From: Phycisphaerales bacterium
Lineage (GTDB): Bacteria; Planctomycetota; Phycisphaerae; Tepidisphaerales; Tepidisphaeraceae
Assembly: GCA_020847545.1 (NCBI GenBank)
Contig: JADLBV010000094.1
Span: 1-48,517, forward strand
Reading direction: 5' to 3'
Length of the DNA stretch: 48,517 nucleotides
In this document: one piece after another, positions 27,906 through 36,526 of the stretch
How positions within the stretch are numbered: position 1 is the stretch's first letter
Layout of the letters: each line of letters begins with the position of its first letter
Translations under genes and position numbers: made by a program
Notes under the pieces: generated by a model
Told to the model about the DNA's origin: nothing
The model's database searches: none
Seen by the model: the letters and a program-made list of their open reading frames with translations, nothing else

Positions 27906-30115
27906 TACAGTCCTCCATCTTTGGGCAGATTGGTGTCGGTTTTGCCGGCCGATTCGATTTGACGCTGGGCTTCGTACAACGGTTGAAATTCAACATGCCC
28001 ATCCCCATACAGCATGTTCATCCCCTCGTGGTCATGGGCGGAGGATGATTCATGGATCAAAACCCGGTCGTACGGCGCTTCGTTGGTCAGGCCCGCGCTG
28101 GCGTAGACATAATCGCTGTGTTCATTGACCCACTTGGCCATTTCTTCCCTGTTTTTGAGGTTTTTGGGAATCGTTGTGCCGGAGGAGGGGCAGACAAAAA
28201 CTTCTAGAGTCAAATCCTGTGTCAATAACAATGTTCCAAGGTCCGGGGGATATTTACCCTTGTTTTCATTGGCATACAGCATCATGCCCTGACCCAGTTG
28301 CCGCAGGTTGGAAGCGCATTTGACGCGGTTGGCCGTCTCGCGGGCGCGACCAAACTCCGGCAGCATCACGGCCACCATGATCGTGGACTGGTTGTACATC
28401 ATGCTGCTGATCGGATCGATCACCAGCGACTCGCTGCCGGGGAAGGGGCTGATCGATTTGGCGTAAAAACCCTCATCGTCACTCCATGCGACCATTCCGG
28501 CCGGGGAGAGTTCGGCCATCAATTTTTCCAGCGGCGGAACCACCATCGCCGGCGCGGGGACGCCGAACAAATCCCCAAACCCCAGAATCGTCCGCGAGAG
28601 CATCAGCCAGGATTGATAACCCAGCGGCGCGGTGTGGGGCAGGTCGAGATATTGCAATGTTCCCGCCTTGGGCCGGCCGAGACGGTCGGCCAGGGCGTTG
28701 AATTTGGGGTTGTCCAGAATCGACCCTTGATCGGCCGGCCGTTGCGCCGCGGCGGCCACTACCTGTGGATAGAGGCCCAGATACAACACCCCATCGTGAA
28801 CCGTCCATGCCGGCGCGATGGCCGGTATGGCCAGATAATGAATCTCCAAGTTGCCGACATGGGTTTGTCGAAACGAAACTTTCACCTCATTGGTCAACTT
28901 GGCCATGAACCCATTGGCCGCGTTTGAAAGCTGATCCAGTGATTTGGCGATTTTGGCCGGGTCTTTGAGGCGATTGGCGAAGACAAGGCCCATCAACCCT
29001 TCGCCGCCGATGGAATCATCCGCAAAATAAGCCCATTCATCCCCCAGATTGTTCATCAGGTCCTGTCGAAGGTTAAACCCGACAGCCTTGTTGGCCTGCT
29101 GCATCCCCTGTTCAAAGTCGGCCAGCCAGTCCGGGTCCAGCGTGGCCAATGCCTGCTGAATCTCGGTCACGAGGCGTTCGGTGCTGAATGATAACGCCCC
29201 GGCCAAAAACGCATCCTTGGGCAGCAACGACAGGGTCTCCTTGGAGACCGGCATGGGATCAATGATCGCCAGCAATCCCCTGCGGGGTGCGGGGGCGGCA
29301 ATCCAGACCTGTTGGGCCCAGTCGCGCTGGTCGAAGCCGCAGGTCCAGATGATCTGGCGCAGGCCGTTCAATCCGAGTGCTTCGCGGATTTTGGGCCAGC
29401 GGGCGATGGTCTCCTTCTCCTTTTGGGCGTCGATCAGTTGGCCGACCATCGTCAGGACGGACTTGGCATTGATGTAAACCACCGCCGCGGGGGAGGATTG
29501 CACGCGGGAGGTTGAGTTTTTGAAGGTGTCGTCGGTGGCCAGAGAGGGGGCCGTGGCCGCGTTGGATGGCTGGTCGAGCAGCGCATCGATCGTTTCGCTT
29601 TGGCCAACCGTCAACGCGACGAATTGGCCGTGACGGGCGGCCTTGATGTCAATCGGCGTCGGCGGCAGCTTGCTGAGGATGATGTTGAGCTGTTTGAGCA
29701 GTTCAGGGGCCTGATCACCCGCATCGCAGATCAAAGCCAAGCGCACCTTGATCTGGTCGGGCGCTGCGGCCGGATCGGCGGGCAGGTCAATCCCGCCGAA
29801 ATAGAGCGCTGATGGATGTCGCCACATCAACGGAACCAGCGCCTTGGCGATCACCATCGCCTCGGCCGCATCCTGATCATCCCCGGCGATTTTGGTCAGT
29901 GCCTTGGGGATGAAATCCTCAAACACCTGGCGGATGTTTGAGGATTCAACCACCGCGCGCAGATGGGATTCCTGATAAGCGCCGGCCAGCGAGCGGCTCC
30001 CCTGCCAACCGATATACAGCATCGCATCGGCCGGCACACGGTCGGCCAGCGGCTGGGCCATCACAAGGGATGAAATCAGAATGCCAAAGACAAAAATGAT
30101 CCGACGAACCCACAT
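27905..30115 (-). CDS. Secreted DUF3352-like protein with pseudopilin-like C-terminal domain (copy A)
   Basis: 736 aa, signal peptide ending near VMAQ. The N-terminal ~560 residues look like DUF3352 (ADRVPADAMLYIGWQG). The C-terminal domain begins with the back half of a pilin helix (MVAVMLPEFGRARE) then [20 protein letters not shown] and NMLYGDGHVEF. It therefore carries the globular part of a pseudopilin in the middle of a secreted protein, with no prepilin signal. First gene of the array; the start has GGGAGG, and an inverted repeat lies upstream (30149-30168). The last codons (GAC GGA GGA CTG TAA) also form the ribosome site of the next gene. Confidence 0.82.
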   Translation of the reverse strand: MWVRRIIFVFGILISSLVMAQPLADRVPADAMLYIGWQGSRSLAGAYQESHLRAVVESSNIRQVFEDFIPKALTKIAGDDQDAAEAMVIAKALVPLMWRHPSALYFGGIDLPADPAAAPDQIKVRLALICDAGDQAPELLKQLNIILSKLPPTPIDIKAARHGQFVALTVGQSETIDALLDQPSNAATAPSLATDDTFKNSTSRVQSSPAAVVYINAKSVLTMVGQLIDAQKEKETIARWPKIREALGLNGLRQIIWTCGFDQRDWAQQVWIAAPAPRRGLLAIIDPMPVSKETLSLLPKDAFLAGALSFSTERLVTEIQQALATLDPDWLADFEQGMQQANKAVGFNLRQDLMNNLGDEWAYFADDSIGGEGLMGLVFANRLKDPAKIAKSLDQLSNAANGFMAKLTNEVKVSFRQTHVGNLEIHYLAIPAIAPAWTVHDGVLYLGLYPQVVAAAAQRPADQGSILDNPKFNALADRLGRPKAGTLQYLDLPHTAPLGYQSWLMLSRTILGFGDLFGVPAPAMVVPPLEKLMAELSPAGMVAWSDDEGFYAKSISPFPGSESLVIDPISSMMYNQSTIMVAVMLPEFGRARETANRVKCASNLRQLGQGMMLYANENKGKYPPDLGTLLLTQDLTLEVFVCPSSGTTIPKNLKNREEMAKWVNEHSDYVYASAGLTNEAPYDRVLIHESSSAHDHEGMNMLYGDGHVEFQPLYEAQRQIESAGKTDTNLPKDGGL

Positions 30116-30148
30116 ACATCCTCCCAGGTTGGATGGTCTTTGTAATTT

Positions 30149-30168
30149 ATATCCGGTTTGTCGGATAA
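30149..30168. promoter_or_regulatory. Inverted repeat upstream of the DUF3352 array
   Basis: TTATCCG and CGGATAA, perfect 7-base arms separated by 6 bases, 34 bases before the first gene of the array. A TATAAAT on the minus strand partly overlaps it. Possible operator; the regulator is unknown. Confidence 0.4.
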
Positions 30169-30215
30169 GCGGTAATTTTTGTTGATTTCAATGGCGGTAA
30201 TTCATCGATCCGCGA

Positions 30216-31070
30216 TCAATACTTGAAACCGATCCCGATCCCACCCCACAACTGTGTGTCGGCGTAGACATTCTGGTTGATCCCATCGGTGTAGAACAGA
30301 TACCCCTCCAGATTCCACTGGCCATACCGCTGCGGGACATTGAAAAGGGAGTTGAGCGAATAATGGCCGATCAGGCCGACATCATAATGCTGGAATCCGG
30401 TGTCTTCCGGGGTGACGAATCCGAATTGCTGTTCGATCCCCAGAATGTAGGCCACATCCGCCACGAACGACACGGTGACGCCCAAATCCTCGATCAGCAT
30501 GTCATGTCGAATCCCCACCTCAAAGTACCACCCATGGTTCAGGTCATAGTCGTATGCCGCCAGCGCGTAGGGTTGAAAGACCGGCTTTTCGGTGTGGAAG
30601 ATGAACGAATCATCCAGCGTGATTTTGCACCAGACTTCGCCGGTGTTTAAGCCGTCCCGTTCGGGGTAGATGTAAGTGGTGTTGCCGCCGGCGAAGGTGA
30701 ATGGCCGCAGGGGCAATTCCAAGCCGAAGTAGGGGCGAATCTCCTGAAACCGCGACAACGGGTCCGAATCGAACACATTGGCGAAGACCCCCACAAACGG
30801 ATGGGGCAATTTCCCCAGGTCAAATTCCAGCGCGCCATCGAATTGCAGGTTGGGGGCGTCTTCGGCGCCCCCCACTTCGCTGTGATCGATGCCGCGATAG
30901 ACGTAATCGGTCAGGTATTTAACCGTCAGGTCCAGATTCACGCCACCCTGATTGATCCCATCTTCCACGCGCGGCGGGGCCGGCGGCGCGTAGACGCTCT
31001 CCGGCTCCACTCCCCGCGCCACCCCGACGCCCAACATCCCAACGGCAGCCCACGCCAACACTTGTCGCAT
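30216..31070 (-). CDS. Predicted outer-membrane beta-barrel protein (TorF-like porin)
   Basis: 284 aa. Signal peptide cleaved near residue 20 (GVARG). The mature part alternates short amphipathic strands and ends in an aromatic residue (GFKY), as beta-barrels do. VKYLTDYVYRGIDHSE near the N-terminus matches the TorF putative porin family. The role is probably outer-membrane passage or structure. AAGGAG ribosome site. Same strand as the DUF3352 array but separated from it by 100 bases and its own possible promoter, so linkage is uncertain. Confidence 0.75.
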   Translation of the reverse strand: MRQVLAWAAVGMLGVGVARGVEPESVYAPPAPPRVEDGINQGGVNLDLTVKYLTDYVYRGIDHSEVGGAEDAPNLQFDGALEFDLGKLPHPFVGVFANVFDSDPLSRFQEIRPYFGLELPLRPFTFAGGNTTYIYPERDGLNTGEVWCKITLDDSFIFHTEKPVFQPYALAAYDYDLNHGWYFEVGIRHDMLIEDLGVTVSFVADVAYILGIEQQFGFVTPEDTGFQHYDVGLIGHYSLNSLFNVPQRYGQWNLEGYLFYTDGINQNVYADTQLWGGIGIGFKY

Positions 31071-31116
31071 AGTCGCTCCTTGCGGCTTTGGACTTTAACG
31101 GTGTTGCCGACAATTG

Positions 31117-32487
31117 TCACGATTGGGATGATGTATCGAGGCGATGAATTTCAATTTGCATCGCATCGACGATCCGCCGCAAGTCTTCCATTTCCAATGC
31201 CAATGGCGGCATGAGGACGATGGTGTCCGCCAGCGGGCGCAGAATGATCCCGTGTGACCGAATCCGCCGACAGACCTCCGCCCCCACCCGCCGATGTGGA
31301 TCGAACGGCCGGCGGCTTGTTTTGTCCTCCACCAGCTCAACACCAACCATCAACCCCTTGCGGCGAATGTCCCCGACATGCTTCAACGGCAGCAGGTTTT
31401 GCAACAGGATGTCCAATTCATCCCCCTTTTGTCGCACCTGTTGGACGAGATTCTGTTCCTCAAACAAATCCAGATTCGCCAACGCCGCCGCACAGGCCAG
31501 CGGGTTGCCGGTGTAGGTGTGGCCATGATAAAAGGTCTTCCCATCCCAGGGTTGACCCAGAAACGCATCGAAAATCGGTTGGGTGGCGAATGTCGCCGCC
31601 AGCGGCAGGTATCCGCCGGTGATTCCCTTGGCGACGCACATCAGGTCGGGTAGGACATCTTCGTGTTCCACCGCGAACATCCGTCCGGTGCGCCCAAAAC
31701 CGGTTGCCACCTCATCGCAGATCAACAGGACTTCATATTCATCCGCCAGCCGTCGAACTTCGCGCAGATAACCATCCGGCTGAACGATCATCCCCGCCGC
31801 CCCCTGCACAACCGGCTCAATGGTGATGGCCGCGATGCGCCGGCCGTGTTGTTGCAGAACTCTCTCCAGTTCCGCAAGGCAAAAATCCCGCACCTGATTA
31901 GCCGATGCCCCCTCTTTGACCCCCGCCGGCGGGCGATAGACAAATGGTGTGGGTGCGAAATGCGCCTTGAAAAGGAGCGGAAAATAAGGCTTGTGAAACG
32001 CCGTCGTCCGCCCCACCGACATCGCGCCGGTGGTGTCGCCGTGATACGCCTCGGCCAGGCCGATAAATTCGTTTTTCTCCGGCCGGCCGATGTTGTGCCA
32101 ATACTGCACCGCCAGTTTGAATGCGATCTCCGTCGCAGTCGCCCCGGCATCGGAATAAAACACCTTTTTCAGATTCCCCGGGACGATCCGCATGAGCCTT
32201 TCACCCAGCACAATCGACGGTTCGGATGCCAGCCCCAGCATCGTGGTATGTGCGACCCGATCCAGTTGGTCGCGGATCGCCTGATCGATCCGCCGCACCC
32301 GATGGCCATGCACGTTGCACCAGAGGGATGAAATGCCATCCAGATAGCGATTCCCATCCGAGTCGATCAGGTACATCCCCTGTGCCGATGAAATCACCAG
32401 CGGCTGGTCCTCCAACCACTGTTTCATGTGAGTAAAGGGGTGCCATAAATGGCGACGGTCCGATTCCTGTAACTGCTGCGTGTTCAT
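31117..32487 (-). CDS. bioA: Adenosylmethionine-8-amino-7-oxononanoate aminotransferase
   Basis: PLP enzyme of biotin synthesis; converts KAPA to DAPA using SAM as amino donor. 456 aa, the usual size. It has HPFTHM near the N-terminus, YHGDTTGAMSVG, the cofactor Asp in ICDEVATGFGRTG, and the Schiff-base Lys in VAKGITGGYLPL. FYHGHTYTGNPLACAAA is also typical. No other biotin gene is in the window. The upstream gene, a SAM-hydrolysing enzyme, ends 9 bases before it, so the two look co-transcribed. No clear ribosome site precedes the ATG. Confidence 0.95.
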   Translation of the reverse strand: MNTQQLQESDRRHLWHPFTHMKQWLEDQPLVISSAQGMYLIDSDGNRYLDGISSLWCNVHGHRVRRIDQAIRDQLDRVAHTTMLGLASEPSIVLGERLMRIVPGNLKKVFYSDAGATATEIAFKLAVQYWHNIGRPEKNEFIGLAEAYHGDTTGAMSVGRTTAFHKPYFPLLFKAHFAPTPFVYRPPAGVKEGASANQVRDFCLAELERVLQQHGRRIAAITIEPVVQGAAGMIVQPDGYLREVRRLADEYEVLLICDEVATGFGRTGRMFAVEHEDVLPDLMCVAKGITGGYLPLAATFATQPIFDAFLGQPWDGKTFYHGHTYTGNPLACAAALANLDLFEEQNLVQQVRQKGDELDILLQNLLPLKHVGDIRRKGLMVGVELVEDKTSRRPFDPHRRVGAEVCRRIRSHGIILRPLADTIVLMPPLALEMEDLRRIVDAMQIEIHRLDTSSQS

Positions 32488-32496
32488 TGCTGTGGA

Positions 32497-33336
32497 TCAA
32501 TGTAACTCAATGGTGTCATGGATGCGCAACCCCAGCACACCGGCGGCCGAACCATCCCGCACCGCAATTTCCAGCAATCCGGAACTGCCAATCAAAGCCA
32601 ACGGCTCGCCCGGAGCCACATCCGCGTATTTTTGCCGTAATGGGCCTATGGATTGCCCCTTGATGACAATCTGTCCCGGTTGTTCGCGTTCAAGCAATTC
32701 CTGTGGAATGTTGCTGGTGGCGTTGCCAAAATGATCGATATGGATGATCTCGCCTGATCGCCCATGACCGGCAAGAGCAACATTCAATAAAACAGGGTCG
32801 TGGATCGGTTGGGTGAAGGTGGAGATCGGTTCTCCCCGCGCGATCCGGCCGGCCGCCGGGGCCATGATGTCGCGGCCATGAAACACTTTACTGACCAAAG
32901 GCGGCCGCCAGATCAATTCGGACAGGATGACTTTCCCATCCGAACGCCCCCGCACCGACGGTTTGAGGGGGGCAAATTGACCCAGCAACCTCGGCAGTTG
33001 TGCCGGACCCTGCAATCGGCGTAAAGGCCAGGTGATCAGTCCGTTGTCAGGGCAAACCACCATCTGGTCATGGATTGCAACCACCAGAATCCGTCTGGAT
33101 GTCCCCACCCCCGGATCGACCACCGCCAGGTGGGTGGTGCCGGGCGGAAAGGATGAAATCGCCCGCTCCAGCATGATCGAACCGGCCAAGACATCCTGTG
33201 GTGGGACATGGTGGGAGACATCCACAAGTTGTGCATCGGGGCAATGTTGCAGCAGAACACCCTTCATCGCCGCGACGTAATAATCCTCCTGACCAAAGTC
33301 GCTGGTCAGGGTGATGATGGGCCTCACGGGTGACAT
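32497..33336 (-). CDS. SAM hydroxide adenosyltransferase (DUF62 family)
   Basis: 279 aa. Family marks are TLTSDFGQEDYYVAAMKG at the start, a DPGVGT motif (VVDPGVGTSRRIL) and IDHFGNATSNI in the C-terminal domain. Most bacterial members hydrolyse S-adenosylmethionine to adenosine and methionine; fluorinase and chlorinase are rare relatives, usually carrying a characteristic insertion, which I do not see. Start chosen at MSPVRPIITL, which begins the conserved strand; the frame upstream runs through the promoter of the divergent pcm gene. Located directly before bioA. Confidence 0.92.
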   Translation of the reverse strand: MSPVRPIITLTSDFGQEDYYVAAMKGVLLQHCPDAQLVDVSHHVPPQDVLAGSIMLERAISSFPPGTTHLAVVDPGVGTSRRILVVAIHDQMVVCPDNGLITWPLRRLQGPAQLPRLLGQFAPLKPSVRGRSDGKVILSELIWRPPLVSKVFHGRDIMAPAAGRIARGEPISTFTQPIHDPVLLNVALAGHGRSGEIIHIDHFGNATSNIPQELLEREQPGQIVIKGQSIGPLRQKYADVAPGEPLALIGSSGLLEIAVRDGSAAGVLGLRIHDTIELH

Positions 33337-33399
33337 GGATGGGGATTGTACCAAAACTCCACATTGGCCTTGGTGTCCCAAAGGCAAATTTCGTCTACA

Positions 33400-34077
33400 A
33401 TGAATGAAGATATGAGTTCAGTGAGTGAATTGACATCGTTGGAACAGATGATTCAGCAACAGGTTGTGGATCGCGGCATACGCGAGACACGAGTGCTGGA
33501 GGCGCTGCGACAGGTCCCCAGGGAACGATTTTTCCCCGCCGGTTCAAGGGATGAGGCGTATGCCGACCGGGCCGCCCCCATTGGCCATGGGCAGACCATC
33601 AGCCAGCCGTATATCGTCGCGTTGATGACCCAGCGTCTGGAGATTGAGCCGACCAATCGTGTGTTGGAGATCGGCACCGGCAGCGGGTATCAGACCGCGA
33701 TCCTGGCGCATCTGGCGGCCGAGATTTACAGCATCGAACGCGTTAAACCCTTATTGGATGAGGCTTTCGAGCGATTGATGGAACTGGGCATCCGCAATGT
33801 CCACCTGCAACTGGGGGATGGGACGATGGGTTGGCCTCAGCAGGCTCCCTTTGACCGGATTCTGATTGCCGCGGGTGCCCCCCAACTTCCACGGGCGCTG
33901 TTGCTCAATCAGCTCAAGGATGGAGGCATCGCCGTCTTGCCGGTCGGCACGCAGGAGGAGCAGATGCTGGTGCAGGTGAAACGAAACGGGCACGAGTTGG
34001 CGCAAAGCGAAATCTGCCCCTGCCGATTCGTCAAACTGATCGGCCAGGAGGGTTGGGCGCCGGAGGAGAAGGTCTGA
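33400..34077 (+). CDS. pcm: Protein-L-isoaspartate O-methyltransferase
   Basis: Repairs damaged aspartyl residues using SAM. 225 aa from this start. GHGQTISQPYIVA and the SAM motif VLEIGTGSGYQTAILA are diagnostic. The start may instead be the ATG at 33412: TACAAT at 33396-33401 would put transcription near 33408, almost leaderless. recG begins on the base after its stop, with GGAGGAGAAGG in the pcm tail as ribosome site, so the two are coupled. Confidence 0.94.
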   Translation: MNEDMSSVSELTSLEQMIQQQVVDRGIRETRVLEALRQVPRERFFPAGSRDEAYADRAAPIGHGQTISQPYIVALMTQRLEIEPTNRVLEIGTGSGYQTAILAHLAAEIYSIERVKPLLDEAFERLMELGIRNVHLQLGDGTMGWPQQAPFDRILIAAGAPQLPRALLLNQLKDGGIAVLPVGTQEEQMLVQVKRNGHELAQSEICPCRFVKLIGQEGWAPEEKV

Positions 34078-36138
34078 TTGTCCACGCTTGGCGCGCCCAT
34101 TGAATCGCTTGAGGGGATCGGCGAAACGCGGGCGACGGTGTTTCATGGGGTGGGGGTCCACACACTTGGGGGGTTACTGGATTATTTCCCACGGGACTAC
34201 CAGTTTGAATCCTCCGAGCTGGCGATTCGTGATTTAACCTCCGGGCCAATCCAGACGGCGCGCGGGGAAGTGACGGCCGTCAATTACGCCCCCACCCGCC
34301 CGCGACCACGATTTGAAGCAACCATCGACGATGGAACCGGCAAATGCGGGCTGGTCTGGTTTCATGGGGCCTATCTGCGGACCAAAATTCATCCCGGTTT
34401 GATGTTACGGGCCAAGGGGAAGGTTCGGCTCTATCACAACATGCCGCAGATGACCAACCCGAAATGGGAGGAGGTGGCCGCCGACACCGCCACCATCGAC
34501 CAGTCGCAATTTCGGGCCATCTATCCAGCCAGCGGCAAGCTGACCAGCGAGATCATCGGGAAGATCATTCAACAGAACCTCAAACAGGGGATCGATGCGA
34601 TCCAGGAGTGGTTTGAGCCGGAGATGCTCAAAAAACGCTCGTTGTTGTCGAGATCGGAGGCGTATCGACTGATCCATCAGCCGCCGGACCTGCGGCAGGC
34701 GATGAGGGCGCGGCGGCGGTTGATTTACGATGAGTTGATGCTGATGCAACTGGGATTGGGGATCAGCAAACGGATGCGCGATGGACGACTGACCGCGCCG
34801 GTCTTGCGGGTGGACAAACTGCTGGATGAGCGGATCGGTCGGCGGTTTCCATTTGTCATGACCGATCAGCAGCGCAACGCGGTGTATGACATCATCAAGG
34901 ATGTTCAAAGCGGCCGGCCGATGAATCGACTGTTGCAGGGGGATGTCGGCAGCGGCAAGACGGCGGTGGCGGTGTATGCCATGCTGATGGCCGTCGCCAA
35001 CCGAATGCAGGCGGCCATATTGGCCCCCACCGAAGTGCTGGCCGAGCAACATTATCTAACACTGGGCAACCTGTTGCGCGACTCCAGCGTCTCGATTGAG
35101 TTGATCACCAGCAGAACGCGTAAACGCGACAAAGGCGCGGTGTTGCGAAATCTGGCCGAGGGAAAGGCGCATCTGGCCGTCGGCACACAGGCGATGATTC
35201 AGGAAAAGATCGAGTTCGCCAATCTGGGATTGGTGGTGGTCGATGAACAGCACAAACTGGGGGTGCGGCAACGGGCGGTGTTGAAAGGGAAGGGTCTTTC
35301 GCCGCACTATCTGGTGATGACCGCCACGCCGATCCCGCGGACGCTGGCATTGTCCTATTTCGCGGATTTTGATGTCAGTACGATTGAGGGGTTGCCGCCG
35401 GGCCGTCATCCCATCGAAACCCGCTGGATGAGGCAAAAGGAGGGGGATCGCGCGTATGCGTTTATCCGACAACAAGTTGCGCTGGGCCGACAGGCGTACA
35501 TCGTGTTGCCGCAGATTGATGATGATGGGTTGGAGGAGAGCCGGTCGGTCTTGCGGCAATTTGAGGCCTTGGCGAAGGGGCCGTTGAAGGGGTTGAGATT
35601 GTCCATGCTGCATGGGCAGATGAGCACCGAGCAGAAGCAGGAGACGATGGGCGCGTTTCGGGATCGACAGGTGGATGTGCTGATCGCCACCACGGTCATC
35701 GAGGTGGGGATTGATGTCCCCAACGCCACGGTCATTTTGATCGATCATGCCGATGCGTTTGGGTTGTCACAATTGCACCAGTTGCGCGGGCGGGTGGGAC
35801 GAGGGGGCGAGCGGTCGTATTGTCTGTTGCTGGCCGATCCACCCAACCCGCAGGCCCAAAGCCGGTTGAACGCGATGACCCGCACCGGCGATGGATTCAA
35901 AATCGCGGAGATGGATTTGCAGTTGCGCGGGCCGGGGCATTTTTTCGGCACGCAGCAGCACGGTTTGCCGGAATTCAAACTGGCGGACATCACCAGCGAA
36001 ATGGAACTGCTTCAGCAGGCCAAAGACGATGCGATGGAGATTTTGAGCAAGGATCCGAAACTCGAACGGCATCCGGCATTGAAGCGGGCATTGGCCGAAC
36101 AACTGGGCGGCGATGTCATGCTGGCGCAGATCGGATAG
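34078..36138 (+). CDS. recG: ATP-dependent DNA helicase RecG
   Basis: Rescues stalled forks and branch-migrates junctions. 686 aa, close to the E. coli length. It has an N-terminal wedge/OB domain (about 1-200), Walker A GDVGSGKTA at about 288-296, motif II VVDEQHKLGVRQR with DEQH at 389-392, MTATPIPRTLAL as motif III, and QLHQLRGRVGRG with the GRVGRG arginine finger. The start is TTG immediately after the pcm stop. The 3' end is followed by a dispersed 98-bp repeat. All helicase motifs are intact, so it should be functional. Confidence 0.97.
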   Translation: MSTLGAPIESLEGIGETRATVFHGVGVHTLGGLLDYFPRDYQFESSELAIRDLTSGPIQTARGEVTAVNYAPTRPRPRFEATIDDGTGKCGLVWFHGAYLRTKIHPGLMLRAKGKVRLYHNMPQMTNPKWEEVAADTATIDQSQFRAIYPASGKLTSEIIGKIIQQNLKQGIDAIQEWFEPEMLKKRSLLSRSEAYRLIHQPPDLRQAMRARRRLIYDELMLMQLGLGISKRMRDGRLTAPVLRVDKLLDERIGRRFPFVMTDQQRNAVYDIIKDVQSGRPMNRLLQGDVGSGKTAVAVYAMLMAVANRMQAAILAPTEVLAEQHYLTLGNLLRDSSVSIELITSRTRKRDKGAVLRNLAEGKAHLAVGTQAMIQEKIEFANLGLVVVDEQHKLGVRQRAVLKGKGLSPHYLVMTATPIPRTLALSYFADFDVSTIEGLPPGRHPIETRWMRQKEGDRAYAFIRQQVALGRQAYIVLPQIDDDGLEESRSVLRQFEALAKGPLKGLRLSMLHGQMSTEQKQETMGAFRDRQVDVLIATTVIEVGIDVPNATVILIDHADAFGLSQLHQLRGRVGRGGERSYCLLLADPPNPQAQSRLNAMTRTGDGFKIAEMDLQLRGPGHFFGTQQHGLPEFKLADITSEMELLQQAKDDAMEILSKDPKLERHPALKRALAEQLGGDVMLAQIG

Positions 36139-36140
36139 AT

Positions 36141-36238
36141 AGAACATCCTTATCTCATTCGTGGCATTGTATTGAAAAGGCGCGCCCTGACTCGACGACG
36201 CGAGAAGGGGGATGAAGGCACTGGCTGCGTCATCGTCT
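36141..36238. repeat. Dispersed 98-bp repeat, copy 1
   Basis: Aligns without gaps to 44499-44596. Conserved cores are ATCTCATTCGTGGC at the left, then GGGGATGAAG, and CACTGGCTGCGTCATCGTCT at the right. By eye about 75-80% of bases match. Immediately after the recG stop. Confidence 0.8.
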
Positions 36239-36455
36239 CGGCTCCTTTCTGGACCTGCATCGTTTATGGCCCGGGCGATCCGCGAAGACTGGTCGGTGGA
36301 GAACAAGCCGCACTGAGTTCTGGACGTGGGCTTCAATCAGGATCAGGCAAGGCAAACGCCTCAATGCCGCCTGGGATCATGATTATTTGCTCAAATTTCT
36401 GACCGGATGAGAAGGCGGTTGCCCTGTTCGGACCTCCGGATCAGAGAAAATTTTC

Positions 36456-36484
36456 TTGACAATGACATTTTCTGTGGTATTAAT
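36456..36484 (+). promoter_or_regulatory. Promoter of the LacI-type gene
   Basis: TTGACA (36456-36461) and TATTAA (36478-36483) are spaced by 16 bases; alternatively ATTAAT with 17. Transcription would start near 36490, just ahead of the palindromic operator. Confidence 0.6.
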
Positions 36485-36494
36485 TAAACGTCGA

Positions 36495-36510
36495 GATTAA
36501 ACGTTTAATC
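36495..36510. promoter_or_regulatory. LacI-type operator palindrome
   Basis: GATTAAACGTTTAATC, a perfect 16-base palindrome with a central CG, the usual centre of LacI/GalR operators. It lies between the promoter and the ATG at 36527, so bound repressor would block its own gene. ATTAAACG also occurs at 36483-36490 as a half site. Confidence 0.65.
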
Positions 36511-36526
36511 ATCCTCTGAGCTTCCT

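Larger units (their letters stand above)
36139..36526. other. 388-base intergenic region between recG and the LacI-type gene
   Basis: It holds a dispersed repeat (36141-36238), then about 210 bases without recognisable content, then the promoter and operator of the LacI-type gene (36456-36510). A 76-codon open frame here lies largely inside the repeat and is not supported. Confidence 0.7.

Noticed and set aside
32497-33336. Fluorinase or chlorinase
   Set aside because: Same fold, but the usual halogenase insertion is not visible, and most bacterial relatives are SAM hydrolases.
36172-36402. 76-codon open frame after recG
   Set aside because: It begins inside the dispersed 98-bp repeat, and the second copy of the repeat gives a similar false peptide before the methylase remnant.
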